Shown: piece by piece, positions 8,283 to 15,926 of the stretch
Layout: each line of letters starts with the position of its first letter
How positions within the stretch are numbered: the first letter of the stretch is position 1
Origin: Pseudomonas rubra
Lineage (GTDB): Bacteria > Pseudomonadota > Gammaproteobacteria > Pseudomonadales > Pseudomonadaceae
NCBI RefSeq assembly: GCF_028656935.1
Contig: NZ_JAMDGZ010000041.1
Coordinates: 1-41,086 of the forward strand
Reading direction: 5' to 3'
Length of the DNA: 41,086 bases
Notes under the pieces: model-generated
Told to the model about the DNA's origin: nothing
Databases searched by the model: none
Seen by the model: only the letters and a program-made list of their open reading frames with translations
Translations under genes and position numbers: made by a program

Positions 8283-10232
8283 ATGTCGACCTTCGCGCAC
8301 CTGTTCGAACCGCTACAGATCCGTGGCAAACGCTTGAAGAACCGCATCATGTCCAGCGGACACGACACCTCGATGCCCACCGACAACCTGGTCAACGAAC
8401 GCCTGGTCGCCTACCACCGGGCCCGCGCCGAAGGCGGCGTCGGCCTGATCGTGCTGCAGGTCGCCGGGGTACACGACAGCGCCCGCTACACCTCCCATGT
8501 GCTGATGGCCACCGACGACGCCTGTATCGTCGGCTACCGCCAACTGGCCGAGACCTGCCACGCCCATGGCACCCTGGTGCTGTCGCAGGTCTTTCACCCC
8601 GGGCGGGAAATCATGGAATCCAGCGATGGCTTGCTGGCGGTGGCCTACTCGGCCTCGGCGGTGCCCAACGAGCGGTTTCGGGTGATGCCGCGAGCACTGG
8701 ACCAGGCCATGATCGACGAGATCGTCGCCGGTTACGCCGCCGCTGCCCGGCGCCTGCATCTGGCCGGTATCGATGGTGTCGAGGTGGTTGCCAGCCACGG
8801 CTACCTGCCCGCGCAGTTCATCAACCCACGGGTCAACCGGCGCACCGATGGTTACAACGGTGAACTTGAACAACGCCTGCGCTTTGTCCGCGAAGTGATT
8901 GGCGCGGTGCGTGCGGCGACAGCAGACGATTTCATCATCGGCCTGCGCATCAGCGCCGATGAGCGCGATGCCGAGGGGTTGACCGAGGATGAATCGCTGG
9001 CAGCGGTGAAAATGCTGCAGGCCGAGCTGGACTACGTGCATATCGTCGCTGGTACGTCGGCGTCGCTGGGCGGTGCGGTGCATATCGTCCCACCCATGGC
9101 CATCGAGGCGGCGTACCTGGTCCGTGAGGCCGGGACTTTCAAGGCGCAACTGGACATCCCGCTGTTCGTCACCGGGCGCATCAACCAGCCCCAGGAAGCC
9201 GAGCTGATCCTCGCCCGTGGCCAGGCCGATGTCTGCGGCATGACCCGCGCGCTGATCTGCGACCCGCAGATGCCCAACAAGACCCGCAACGATCAAGTCG
9301 AAGACGTGCGCGCCTGCATCGCCTGCAACCAGGCCTGCATCGGCCACTTTCACAAAGGCTTGCCGATCTCCTGTATTCAGCACCCGGAAACCGGCCGAGA
9401 GCTGCAATTCGGCACCCTGCAGCCAGCGCTTGCACGCAAGCGGGTGATGATCGCCGGTGGCGGTCCGGCCGGCATGAAAGCCGCAGCGGTAGCGGCGGCA
9501 CGTGGCCACGAGGTGACCCTGTATGAGGCCGGCTCGCAGCTCGGCGGCCAGGTGTTGCTCGCGCATCTGCTGCCACGGCGCGCCGAGTTCGGTGGGGCCA
9601 GCACCAACCTGCAGCGCGAGATGCAACTGGCCGGGGTCAAGGTCGTGCGCAATACCCGGGTGGACCGTGCCGTGGTCAAACGTGAACAACCGGACCTGGT
9701 CATAGTTGCCACCGGCGCCGAACCCTACTGGCCCGCCTTTGAACGCGGTGGCGAATTGCAGGTGGTCGATGCCTGGCAAATCCTGCGTGGTGAGGTCAAA
9801 CCCGGACGCTCGGTGCTGGTGGTCGACTGGCGCTGCGACTGGATCGGCCCGGGCATCGCCGAGCGCCTGGTGCGTGAAGGCCACCAGGTGCAATTGGCGG
9901 TCAATGGCACCCACTGCGGCGAAAGCCTGCCACTGTATGTGCGCGACCAGATGGCCGGCGAGTTGCACAAGCTGGGCATCCCGATCACCCCCTATGCGCG
10001 CCTGTACGGCTGCGACGACACCAGCGTGTACTTGCAGCACACTGCCAGCGGCGAGCCGATGATCTTCGAAAACATCGATACCCTGGTGCTGTGTCAGGGC
10101 CATCAGCCGGTCGATACACTAGCGGCCGAGCTGCAGGGCCTGGTAGAGGTCAAACGCATCGGCGACTGCCTGGCGCCACGCACGGTTGAAGAGGCGGTCT
10201 ACGACGGTTTGAAGGTCGCCTGGAGCTTGTGA
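8283..10232 (+). CDS. FMN/4Fe-4S/FAD oxidoreductase (old yellow enzyme, 2,4-dienoyl-CoA reductase/TMADH type)
   Basis: A 649-residue two-part flavoenzyme. The N-terminal TIM barrel (about 1-335) has the OYE pattern KRLKNRIM, ASHGYLPAQFINPRVNRRTDGYNG and VTGRINQPQEAELILARGQADVCGMTRALICDP. Next is a 4Fe-4S motif C345-x2-C348-x3-C352-x11-C364. The C-terminal part binds FAD and NAD(P)H, with GGGPAG at 392-397 and VIVATGAEP. The position where trimethylamine dehydrogenase binds FMN covalently has no cysteine (SSGHDTSMP), so the FMN should be non-covalent. Relatives reduce dienoyl-CoA or N-demethylate small methylated amines. The BetI-like regulator would fit demethylation; the adjacent enoyl-CoA hydratase would fit a CoA pathway. 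GGAG lies 10 bases before the ATG. Confidence 0.92.
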   Translation: MSTFAHLFEPLQIRGKRLKNRIMSSGHDTSMPTDNLVNERLVAYHRARAEGGVGLIVLQVAGVHDSARYTSHVLMATDDACIVGYRQLAETCHAHGTLVLSQVFHPGREIMESSDGLLAVAYSASAVPNERFRVMPRALDQAMIDEIVAGYAAAARRLHLAGIDGVEVVASHGYLPAQFINPRVNRRTDGYNGELEQRLRFVREVIGAVRAATADDFIIGLRISADERDAEGLTEDESLAAVKMLQAELDYVHIVAGTSASLGGAVHIVPPMAIEAAYLVREAGTFKAQLDIPLFVTGRINQPQEAELILARGQADVCGMTRALICDPQMPNKTRNDQVEDVRACIACNQACIGHFHKGLPISCIQHPETGRELQFGTLQPALARKRVMIAGGGPAGMKAAAVAAARGHEVTLYEAGSQLGGQVLLAHLLPRRAEFGGASTNLQREMQLAGVKVVRNTRVDRAVVKREQPDLVIVATGAEPYWPAFERGGELQVVDAWQILRGEVKPGRSVLVVDWRCDWIGPGIAERLVREGHQVQLAVNGTHCGESLPLYVRDQMAGELHKLGIPITPYARLYGCDDTSVYLQHTASGEPMIFENIDTLVLCQGHQPVDTLAAELQGLVEVKRIGDCLAPRTVEEAVYDGLKVAWSL

Positions 10233-10278
10233 GCCTGTTTATACTCCGGGGCTTTGACAGTGCGGTTCGGAGCACGCC

Positions 10279-10881
10279 ATGAGCAACAGCAGCAAGACGC
10301 CGCCTGCGGCCAACCAGGAAGGCGCCGCCGCCCATTTTCTCGGTACCCGCATCCGCGGCCTGCGCAAGCGCCGCGGCATGACCCTGGCCGAGCTTGCCGA
10401 ACAGAGCGAACTCACCGCCGGCTACATCAGCCAGCTGGAGCGCAACCTCTCCTACCCGTCGATCCCGGCGCTGTTCAACATCGCCCGCAGCCTGGGCGTG
10501 ACCATCCAATGGTTCTTCGCCAGCGAAGCCAGCACCGCGCCAGAAGACAATGGCTACGTGGTGCGCAAGAACAGCCGCCTGAGCGTGCACTACGAAGACG
10601 GTATCGTCGACCAGTTGCTGACCCCGCAACCCAACCGCCAGCTGGAAATCCTTCATTCGCGCTTCCCACCGGGCACCTACAGCCAGCAGAGCTACAGCCA
10701 CGATGGCGAAGAAGCCGGCTATTTACTGTCCGGCAGTTTCGAACTGTGGGTTGGCGAGCGCTATTTCCAGCTCAGCGAAGGCGACAGTTTCAGCTTTTCC
10801 AGCCAGGAGCCGCACCGTTACGGCAACCCTGGCGATGTGGATGCGGTGGTGATCTGGGTGATCACCCCGCCGACGTTCTGA
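10279..10881 (+). CDS. XRE-family regulator with C-terminal cupin
   Basis: A 200-residue DNA-binding regulator. The helix-turn-helix occupies about residues 18-75 (GTRIRGLRKRRGMTLAELAE, then LTAGYISQLERNLSYPSIPAL). A single cupin follows (about 115-198: HSRFPPGTYSQQSYSHDGEEAGYLLSGS, then LSEGDSFSFSSQEPHRYGNP). The layout is that of PuuR-type regulators, which sense small amines or acids through the cupin. It lies 46 bases after the oxidoreductase and 24 before the enoyl-CoA hydratase, all on the plus strand, so it is probably the local regulator of the module. Confidence 0.9.
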   Translation: MSNSSKTPPAANQEGAAAHFLGTRIRGLRKRRGMTLAELAEQSELTAGYISQLERNLSYPSIPALFNIARSLGVTIQWFFASEASTAPEDNGYVVRKNSRLSVHYEDGIVDQLLTPQPNRQLEILHSRFPPGTYSQQSYSHDGEEAGYLLSGSFELWVGERYFQLSEGDSFSFSSQEPHRYGNPGDVDAVVIWVITPPTF

Positions 10882-10905
10882 TACCTACAACAACCAAGGC
10901 CAGCC

Positions 10906-11652
10906 ATGAACGAGTTGATCACCCGCGACCTGCACCAGGGCCTGCTGACCCTGACCTTCAACCGCCCGGACAAGCTCAATGCGCTGAACACGGCGATGTA
11001 TACGCAACTGGGCGAGCAACTGCTGGCGGCAGTTGAAGATGCCCAGGTCGAGGTCATCCTGTTGACCGGCGGACCACAGTGTTTTTGCGCCGGCAACGAC
11101 CTCAAGGACTTTCTCGACAACCCACCCAGCGACATGGACAGCCCGGTGTTTCGCCTGATGCGGGTGGTCATGGCCCTGGACAAACCTTTGATTGCCGCGG
11201 TGGCAGGCGCCGCCATCGGTATCGGCACGACCCTGCTGCTGCATTGCGACCAGGTGCTGGTCAGCCGTTCGGCCAGGCTGCGCATGCCTTTCGTGCCGCT
11301 GGGCCTGTGCCCTGAATTTGGCTCCAGCCTGTTGCTGCCACGCGTGCTCGGGCACACACGGGCGGCGCGCTTGTTGCTATGCAATGAACTGCTCACAGGC
11401 GAGCAGGCCGTTGAATGGGGCCTGGCAAACGAGCTGCACGAGGATGGCGAGCAGTGCCTGGCGGCGGCGCGCACGCTGGCCGAACGGCTGCAAACCTTGC
11501 CGCAGGAAGCGCTGCGGATCAGCAAGCGTTTGCTCAAGGATGCTCATCGCCAGGAGCTGGCCGCGACGGTTGAACGTGAAGGCTTGCTGTTTATCGAACG
11601 GCTGCATACGCCTGAGGCGAAGGCGGCGTTGCGGGCGTTGGTCAAGGACTGA
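10906..11652 (+). CDS. Enoyl-CoA hydratase/isomerase (crotonase) family protein
   Basis: Cytoplasmic crotonase-fold enzyme of 248 residues. It shows the early LTFNRPDKLNALNTAMY segment, the oxyanion-hole loop CFCAGNDLKDFL, and the second loop AAVAGAAIGIGTTLLLHCDQVL. FVPLGLCPEFGSSLLLPRVLG replaces the usual GAGGTQRL stretch, as in isomerase-like members. Family members hydrate or isomerise acyl-CoA double bonds; the substrate is not evident. AAGG precedes the ATG. It is the third plus-strand gene of the module with the flavin oxidoreductase and XRE-cupin regulator, but could also have its own transcript. Confidence 0.9.
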   Translation: MNELITRDLHQGLLTLTFNRPDKLNALNTAMYTQLGEQLLAAVEDAQVEVILLTGGPQCFCAGNDLKDFLDNPPSDMDSPVFRLMRVVMALDKPLIAAVAGAAIGIGTTLLLHCDQVLVSRSARLRMPFVPLGLCPEFGSSLLLPRVLGHTRAARLLLCNELLTGEQAVEWGLANELHEDGEQCLAAARTLAERLQTLPQEALRISKRLLKDAHRQELAATVEREGLLFIERLHTPEAKAALRALVKD

Positions 11653-11739
11653 CAGTTGCAGCCGGGCCAAGAGCTGCTAGCGTTGTTCTGGCGATCATTC
11701 CCCTGCCCCGTGCGGTCATTGCCAAGGATACGAAAGTCG

Positions 11740-12417
11740 ATGAAGCCTACCTTGCGCTCCACCCTGCTCTGCTCCGCCCTGGTCGTTCTGGCCGGTTGCT
11801 CCAGTAACCAGGTAGACCCCAGCCAATACTCCGGATTCCTCAAGGACTACAGCCGCCTCAAGCCCGCCGAAAGCATCTCCGGGCAGCCGGTGATGCGCTG
11901 GATCGATCCGCAGGTGAAGGCTGGGCGCTTCACCCAGGTGTTTATCGAGCCCAGCCAGTTCTACCCAAAACCACAGCCCACCGCAGTGATCTCGGCCCAG
12001 GCCCTGGGACAGATCACCCAGTACTACACCAACGCGCTCAAGCGTGAACTGGGCGCCGAATTACCCTTGGCCCAAGGCCCGGGCCCCGGCGTGCTGGTGG
12101 TACGCCCGGCGATCACCGCAGTCTCGACCAAGACCGAAGGCCTCAAACCCTACGAAGTGATCCCCATCGCCCTGGTGGCCGCCGCCGTCAACACTGCCGC
12201 CGGCGGCCGCGACCAGGAAGTGGACATCGCCACCGAAGCGGCCTTCCTCGATGGCGGCAACAACAAGGTGGTGGCCCAGGTGGTGCGCAAGGGCACGGGC
12301 GAGGCCCTGGAAAATGACACCTCCAAACTGGCCCTGGAAAACGTCAAACCCGTGCTGGACGGCTGGGCCAGAGACCTGCGCAAAAACTTCGCCAAGCTCA
12401 GAAGCGAGTCGCGCTAG
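11740..12417 (+). CDS. DUF3313-type lipoprotein
   Basis: A 225-residue predicted outer-membrane lipoprotein. The signal peptide ends in a lipobox (VVLAGC) with lipidated Cys20. SNQVDPSQYSGFLKDYSRLKP and the later AAAVNTAAGGRDQEVDIATEA and VRKGTGEALEND are features I associate with the DUF3313 family, which has no established role. The ATG at 11740 has AAGGA upstream; an in-frame start 28 codons earlier would destroy the signal peptide and is rejected. It lies 87 bases after the enoyl-CoA hydratase and is probably separate. A long hairpin follows its stop. Confidence 0.85.
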   Translation: MKPTLRSTLLCSALVVLAGCSSNQVDPSQYSGFLKDYSRLKPAESISGQPVMRWIDPQVKAGRFTQVFIEPSQFYPKPQPTAVISAQALGQITQYYTNALKRELGAELPLAQGPGPGVLVVRPAITAVSTKTEGLKPYEVIPIALVAAAVNTAAGGRDQEVDIATEAAFLDGGNNKVVAQVVRKGTGEALENDTSKLALENVKPVLDGWARDLRKNFAKLRSESR

Positions 12418-12427
12418 GCACCAGGCA

Positions 12428-12461
12428 CCGGGATCAGTGTGCAGCGCACAGCTGATCCCGG
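12428..12461 (+). terminator. Long hairpin after the DUF3313 gene
   Basis: CCGGGATCAG (12428-12437) pairs perfectly with CTGATCCCGG (12452-12461). The inner TGTGC/GCACA arms extend this to a 15-bp stem with one bulged G and a 3-base loop. No T-run follows, so it is either a weak terminator or a boundary/processing hairpin. It marks the left edge of the HNH cassette. Confidence 0.6.
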
Positions 12462-12507
12462 AGGGCTACACTGAACGGATGTCAGTCTGCTACCTGAGGG
12501 CTGCATC

Positions 12508-13572
12508 ATGCGTCCGGTTAAAAAAAGCTCAAACAACCAAAGTTACGCGCCCGATGCAGCACAGAGCTTCAGCGGTGCTGTTGCGGCCCTGCTGCAGAAG
12601 ATCGACGGTGTCGCCACTCAGCCCAACTACACCATCGATCTGGATCGTGTGCTGAAGCTGCTACTGGAGCGCGCCAAAGGTCTACCCATCGCCGGTGTAA
12701 CAGCCGTGGAACAGGACGTCCTGGTAACAGGGCTCAAACAGCGAGTCACCACTCTTTACAAAACCGCTGCCCTGCCTTTGACCCAGGAGCTGGGCGCTTT
12801 CTGCGCCTACTGCGGTACTGCCCTGCCCGGGTTGGTGGAAGTGGAACATACCGTGCCAAAGGCACCCTACCCAATGTATGCCACAACCTGGGAGAACTTT
12901 CTTCCTGCTTGCGGCCCCTGCAATACCAGCAAAGGCAACAAACCAGACCGCATAACAGCGACCCAGTCATCAGGAATACATGCCCCCGATGAGACGGACT
13001 TGCGTAATACCATCAGGTACCACTGCTACATCTGGCCGGATCTTGCACCAGACTGCTATCGACGGTTGCCGCTCAAGTTGCACTATCACGACAGCAACCG
13101 ATGGATCGAGCTTGACCCGGCGACATCGGTGAATGGTAACAACCAACTCACGGCCTACGATGTGATACAGCATCAGATCCTGGCCACTATTGAAGTCAAC
13201 CACACACTGCTCAATGACGTTCCCGTTACCGTCGTTGTGGATTGCGCCGCGCATGACACCGTGGAGGCCGATACCATCGACCTGACGGGATTGAACGATG
13301 ACTCCTCGAGCATTTACGACCGACGCCAGATGAACCGCACGCGGGCCTGGTTCGATGCGTTGGAGGAGTGTCGACTGTTGGGAACCGCCCAAAGCGGATA
13401 TGACTTGGACCTGCTCTGGAAGGGCACACCGCGGCGCGCGGCAAGCTCCGGCTTCTATGCAGTATGGTTGACGGTAATGCAGGCATACGGCGCCCACTAC
13501 GCCACACGTTTTGTCCAGGAGACCAAGAACTCGCTGTACTACCCCCAGACCAATACCCACAGTCTTCCCTGA
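12508..13572 (+). CDS. HNH endonuclease-domain protein, first gene of a two-gene cassette
   Basis: A 354-residue protein with a complete treble-clef HNH domain: knuckle C99-x2-C102 (FCAYCG), catalytic H114 in VEVEHTVPK, N130 in TTWENFLPAC, and the second knuckle C135-x2-C138 followed by NTSKGNK. The roughly 90 residues before it look helical and I do not recognise them. Further on, TIDLTGLN (256-263) with RR at 272-273 resembles a helix motif found after the HNH domain in retron- and Septu-associated HNH proteins. It should cleave DNA, or less likely RNA. The next gene starts 12 bases later and shares this layout. Several ATA codons and a lower GC than its neighbours suggest horizontal gain. 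A GAGGG ribosome site precedes the ATG. Confidence 0.85.
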   Translation: MRPVKKSSNNQSYAPDAAQSFSGAVAALLQKIDGVATQPNYTIDLDRVLKLLLERAKGLPIAGVTAVEQDVLVTGLKQRVTTLYKTAALPLTQELGAFCAYCGTALPGLVEVEHTVPKAPYPMYATTWENFLPACGPCNTSKGNKPDRITATQSSGIHAPDETDLRNTIRYHCYIWPDLAPDCYRRLPLKLHYHDSNRWIELDPATSVNGNNQLTAYDVIQHQILATIEVNHTLLNDVPVTVVVDCAAHDTVEADTIDLTGLNDDSSSIYDRRQMNRTRAWFDALEECRLLGTAQSGYDLDLLWKGTPRRAASSGFYAVWLTVMQAYGAHYATRFVQETKNSLYYPQTNTHSLP

Positions 13573-13584
13573 ACGAGGTGCGCC

Positions 13585-14409
13585 ATGCGACCGCTTGTAC
13601 GCCCTGCGTTGCCACCACAACTGCAACACGTCCCCGCTGCCAGGCTGCTGGTGAGCGCGTTCGGCAACTTCTGTTCGTTCTGCGAGCGTCCTTTACTCGA
13701 TAGCCTCTGGGTCTGGAACGCGAAAACGGGCCAGAGCCAGGAAGGTGACCGCTGCACCAGTGAGGACTGGGAACACCTTTACCTGCTCGACCACAACTGC
13801 CATGAAGCTCAACGACATGCCAGCCCCCTGGACTTGCCCTTGCTACTGCTGCCAACCGATACAGCTGCCTTCCTGCAGGAAGGCCCGCCGCTGCTGTATA
13901 TACTGACATCCATGTCCAGGGATCAGGTCAATGAAGAGCAGAAATTGATTCAAAGCGACAATGTCGATCAGGTGTTGATTTCTGCAAGCGACTACCGGGC
14001 TCAGGCAACGATTCGCTATTTCGCGCTCAATACCGCATATCTGGTTAAGGACAGACTGGTGGTGCCTCGACAGGACCACCTGTCGTTACTTGATCGGCGC
14101 ATGGAGCAACGCAGCGAGGCGTGGCGAGAGGCAACCCAGGCAGCGTTAGACTTGAGGGAAGCCGGGCAGTCCGAGGTAGTTAAAGCCCTGACCAGACAAC
14201 TGCGCCAGTTGATCGGCACGACCGGGTTCTGGTCAACCTGCCGGGCAGCGGTCGACCTGGTCCTTCAGGACCCACAAAAACTGCAAGAGATATTCGCGGC
14301 AAACCTGCCTGCTGATCGGCCAGTGATTGCCGGACTGGCTGCGAAACACGCTATCCATTTTCTAGGCAACGGCCCGCACCAGCCCTTCCCCGGCACCGCA
14401 CCATTCTAG
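13585..14409 (+). CDS. Degenerate HNH-like partner protein
   Basis: A 274-residue protein of no firmly recognised family. It begins like a treble-clef nuclease: C30-x2-C33 in FCSFCERPLL, then DWEHLYLLDHNCHEAQ (61-76), which lines up with the WENFLPACGPCN segment of its neighbour and offers H70, C72 and H73 as second zinc ligands. The stretch between (LWVWNAKTGQSQEGDRC) has no histidine where the catalytic one should be. TIRYFALN (142-149) matches TIDLTGLN of the first protein. I infer a diverged, probably inactive or DNA-binding HNH partner. It follows the nuclease gene by 12 bases, with AGG before the ATG. Two ATA codons again suggest foreign origin. It could instead be an antidote or target-recognition subunit. 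Confidence 0.7.
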   Translation: MRPLVRPALPPQLQHVPAARLLVSAFGNFCSFCERPLLDSLWVWNAKTGQSQEGDRCTSEDWEHLYLLDHNCHEAQRHASPLDLPLLLLPTDTAAFLQEGPPLLYILTSMSRDQVNEEQKLIQSDNVDQVLISASDYRAQATIRYFALNTAYLVKDRLVVPRQDHLSLLDRRMEQRSEAWREATQAALDLREAGQSEVVKALTRQLRQLIGTTGFWSTCRAAVDLVLQDPQKLQEIFAANLPADRPVIAGLAAKHAIHFLGNGPHQPFPGTAPF

Positions 14410-14415
14410 GCAGTC

Positions 14416-14446
14416 GGCTGCACACCGCATAAAGCGGTGTGCAGCC
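14416..14446. terminator. Bidirectional hairpin between convergent genes
   Basis: A perfect 13-bp stem, GGCTGCACACCGC (14416-14428) and GCGGTGTGCAGCC (14434-14446), closes on a 5-base loop. It lies in the 43 bases between the convergent ends of the HNH cassette (+) and the serine permease (-). A T-run is not obvious, but position and stability fit a shared terminator. Confidence 0.8.
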
Positions 14447-14452
14447 ATTCAC

Positions 14453-15751
14453 TCAGGCAAAGAACGAGTAGAAAATCGCCGACAGGGTAATCAAACCGAT
14501 CAGCACCACGAACACATTCGAAACCTTGCCCGAGTACTTACGCAACGACGGTACCTTGTGCATGGCGTACATCGGCATCAGGAACAGCAGGCAGGCGATG
14601 ATCGGCCCACCAAGGTTCTCGATCATGCCGAGGATGCTCGGGTTGAGGGTCGCCACGGCCCAGCAGGTGATGACCATGAACAGCGCGGTCATCTGTTCCA
14701 GGCGCTTGGCCGAGACCTGCTTGCCACGGCTGCGCAGGGTTTTCACGATCATGCCCTGGAAGCCTTCGCTGGCGCCGATGTAGTGGCCCAGGAACGACTT
14801 GGTGATTGCCACCAGGGCGATCAGGGGCGCGACGAAGGCGATCACCGGAGTCTGGAAGTGGTTGGCCAGGTACGAAAGGATCGAGATGTTCTGCTGCTTG
14901 GCTGCGGCCAGGTCGGCCGGCGACAGCGCCAGTACGCAACTGAAGCAGAAGAACATCACCGTCAGCACCATCAGCACATGGGCACTGGCGAGGATCTTGC
15001 CGCTCTTGGCGTCAGCCTGCTCGCCGTAACGGTGCTTCTGCTCAACGGCAAAGGCCGAGATGATCGGCGAGTGGTTGAAGGAGAACACCATCACCGGGAT
15101 GGCCAGCCACAAGGTCTTGAAAAACAGGCTCAGGGGCATGCCTTCGCTGGCCTGGGCGAAGAATGCGCCGTTCCAGTTGGGGATCAGGCTCAGGGCCAGC
15201 AACAACAGCGCGGCCACAAAGGGATAGACCAGCACGCTCATGACCTTGACGATGATGTCCTGGCCGCAACGCACCACGATCATCAGGCCGCAGATCAGCA
15301 GCAAGGCCAGCAGCGCCCGCGGTGGCGGGCTCATGTGCAACTGGTGCTCCATGAAGTTGCCCAGGGTGTTGGTCAGGGCGACGCTGTAGACCAGCAGGAT
15401 CGGGAAGATGGCCAGGAAGTACAACAGGGTGATCAGCTTGCCGGCACCGATGCCGAAATGCTCTTCGACCACTTCGGTGATGTCTTCACTGGCGCCGCGC
15501 TTGCCCGACAGCACGAAGCGGGTCAGGCCGCGGTGGGCGTAGAAGGTCATGGGGAACGCCAGTACCGCCAGCACTAGCAGCGGCCAGAAGCCGCCTACCC
15601 CGGCGTTGATCGGCAAGAACAGGGTGCCGGCGCCGATGGCGGTGCCGTACAGGCCCAGAACCCAGGTGGTGTCGTGACGGCTCCAGGCGCGGCTTTGCGC
15701 AGGCGCAGCCGATTCCACACGAACGGTCGTGGTGCTATTTACATCAGTCAT
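14453..15751 (-). CDS. sdaC: Serine/threonine permease, HAAAP family (SdaC-like)
   Basis: Inner-membrane proton/serine symporter of 432 residues with about eleven hydrophobic segments. The HAAAP hallmarks are visible: WVLGLYGTAIGAGTLFLPINAG at TM1, FNHSPIISAFAVEQKHRYG in the middle, and KSFLGHYIGASEGFQGM before the last helices. The sequence and length match bacterial serine permeases. It follows the L-serine ammonia-lyase gene on the same strand, with a REP hairpin in the 175-base gap, so uptake and deamination of serine are encoded together. The divergent LysR regulator is the probable activator. Confidence 0.92.
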   Translation of the reverse strand: MTDVNSTTTVRVESAAPAQSRAWSRHDTTWVLGLYGTAIGAGTLFLPINAGVGGFWPLLVLAVLAFPMTFYAHRGLTRFVLSGKRGASEDITEVVEEHFGIGAGKLITLLYFLAIFPILLVYSVALTNTLGNFMEHQLHMSPPPRALLALLLICGLMIVVRCGQDIIVKVMSVLVYPFVAALLLLALSLIPNWNGAFFAQASEGMPLSLFFKTLWLAIPVMVFSFNHSPIISAFAVEQKHRYGEQADAKSGKILASAHVLMVLTVMFFCFSCVLALSPADLAAAKQQNISILSYLANHFQTPVIAFVAPLIALVAITKSFLGHYIGASEGFQGMIVKTLRSRGKQVSAKRLEQMTALFMVITCWAVATLNPSILGMIENLGGPIIACLLFLMPMYAMHKVPSLRKYSGKVSNVFVVLIGLITLSAIFYSFFA

Positions 15752-15832
15752 CGATATTGCCTTGTAGTTGTTTTTGTTGCGTATGAACGAACTGCTTTGT
15801 TGCTAGGTAAAGCCTGGGGCTGCGTTGCAGCC

Positions 15833-15897
15833 CATCGCTGGCAAGCCAGCTCCCACTGGATGGTGCAATCCTTGTGGGAGCTGGCTTGCCAGCGATG
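15833..15897. repeat. Paired inverted REP elements between sdaA and sdaC
   Basis: A perfect 24-bp inverted repeat (15833-15856 and 15874-15897) with a 17-base loop is a variant of the genus REP motif (CATCGCTGGC...). Further complementarity (GGCTGCG upstream, CGCAGCC downstream) lengthens the stem. It separates the lyase and permease reading frames and may give them different mRNA stabilities. Confidence 0.9.
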
Positions 15898-15926
15898 CAA
15901 GGCGCAGCCTTGCTTCTTTTAAGGGA

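Noticed and set aside
8313..10103. 596-residue open frame opposite the flavin oxidoreductase
   Set aside because: Antisense shadow of a clearly functional gene; no motif or ribosome site.
12508..13572. HNH gene as a homing endonuclease or group I/II intron element
   Set aside because: It is not inside another gene, no intron structure or interrupted host frame is visible, and it is paired with a second gene in operon spacing.
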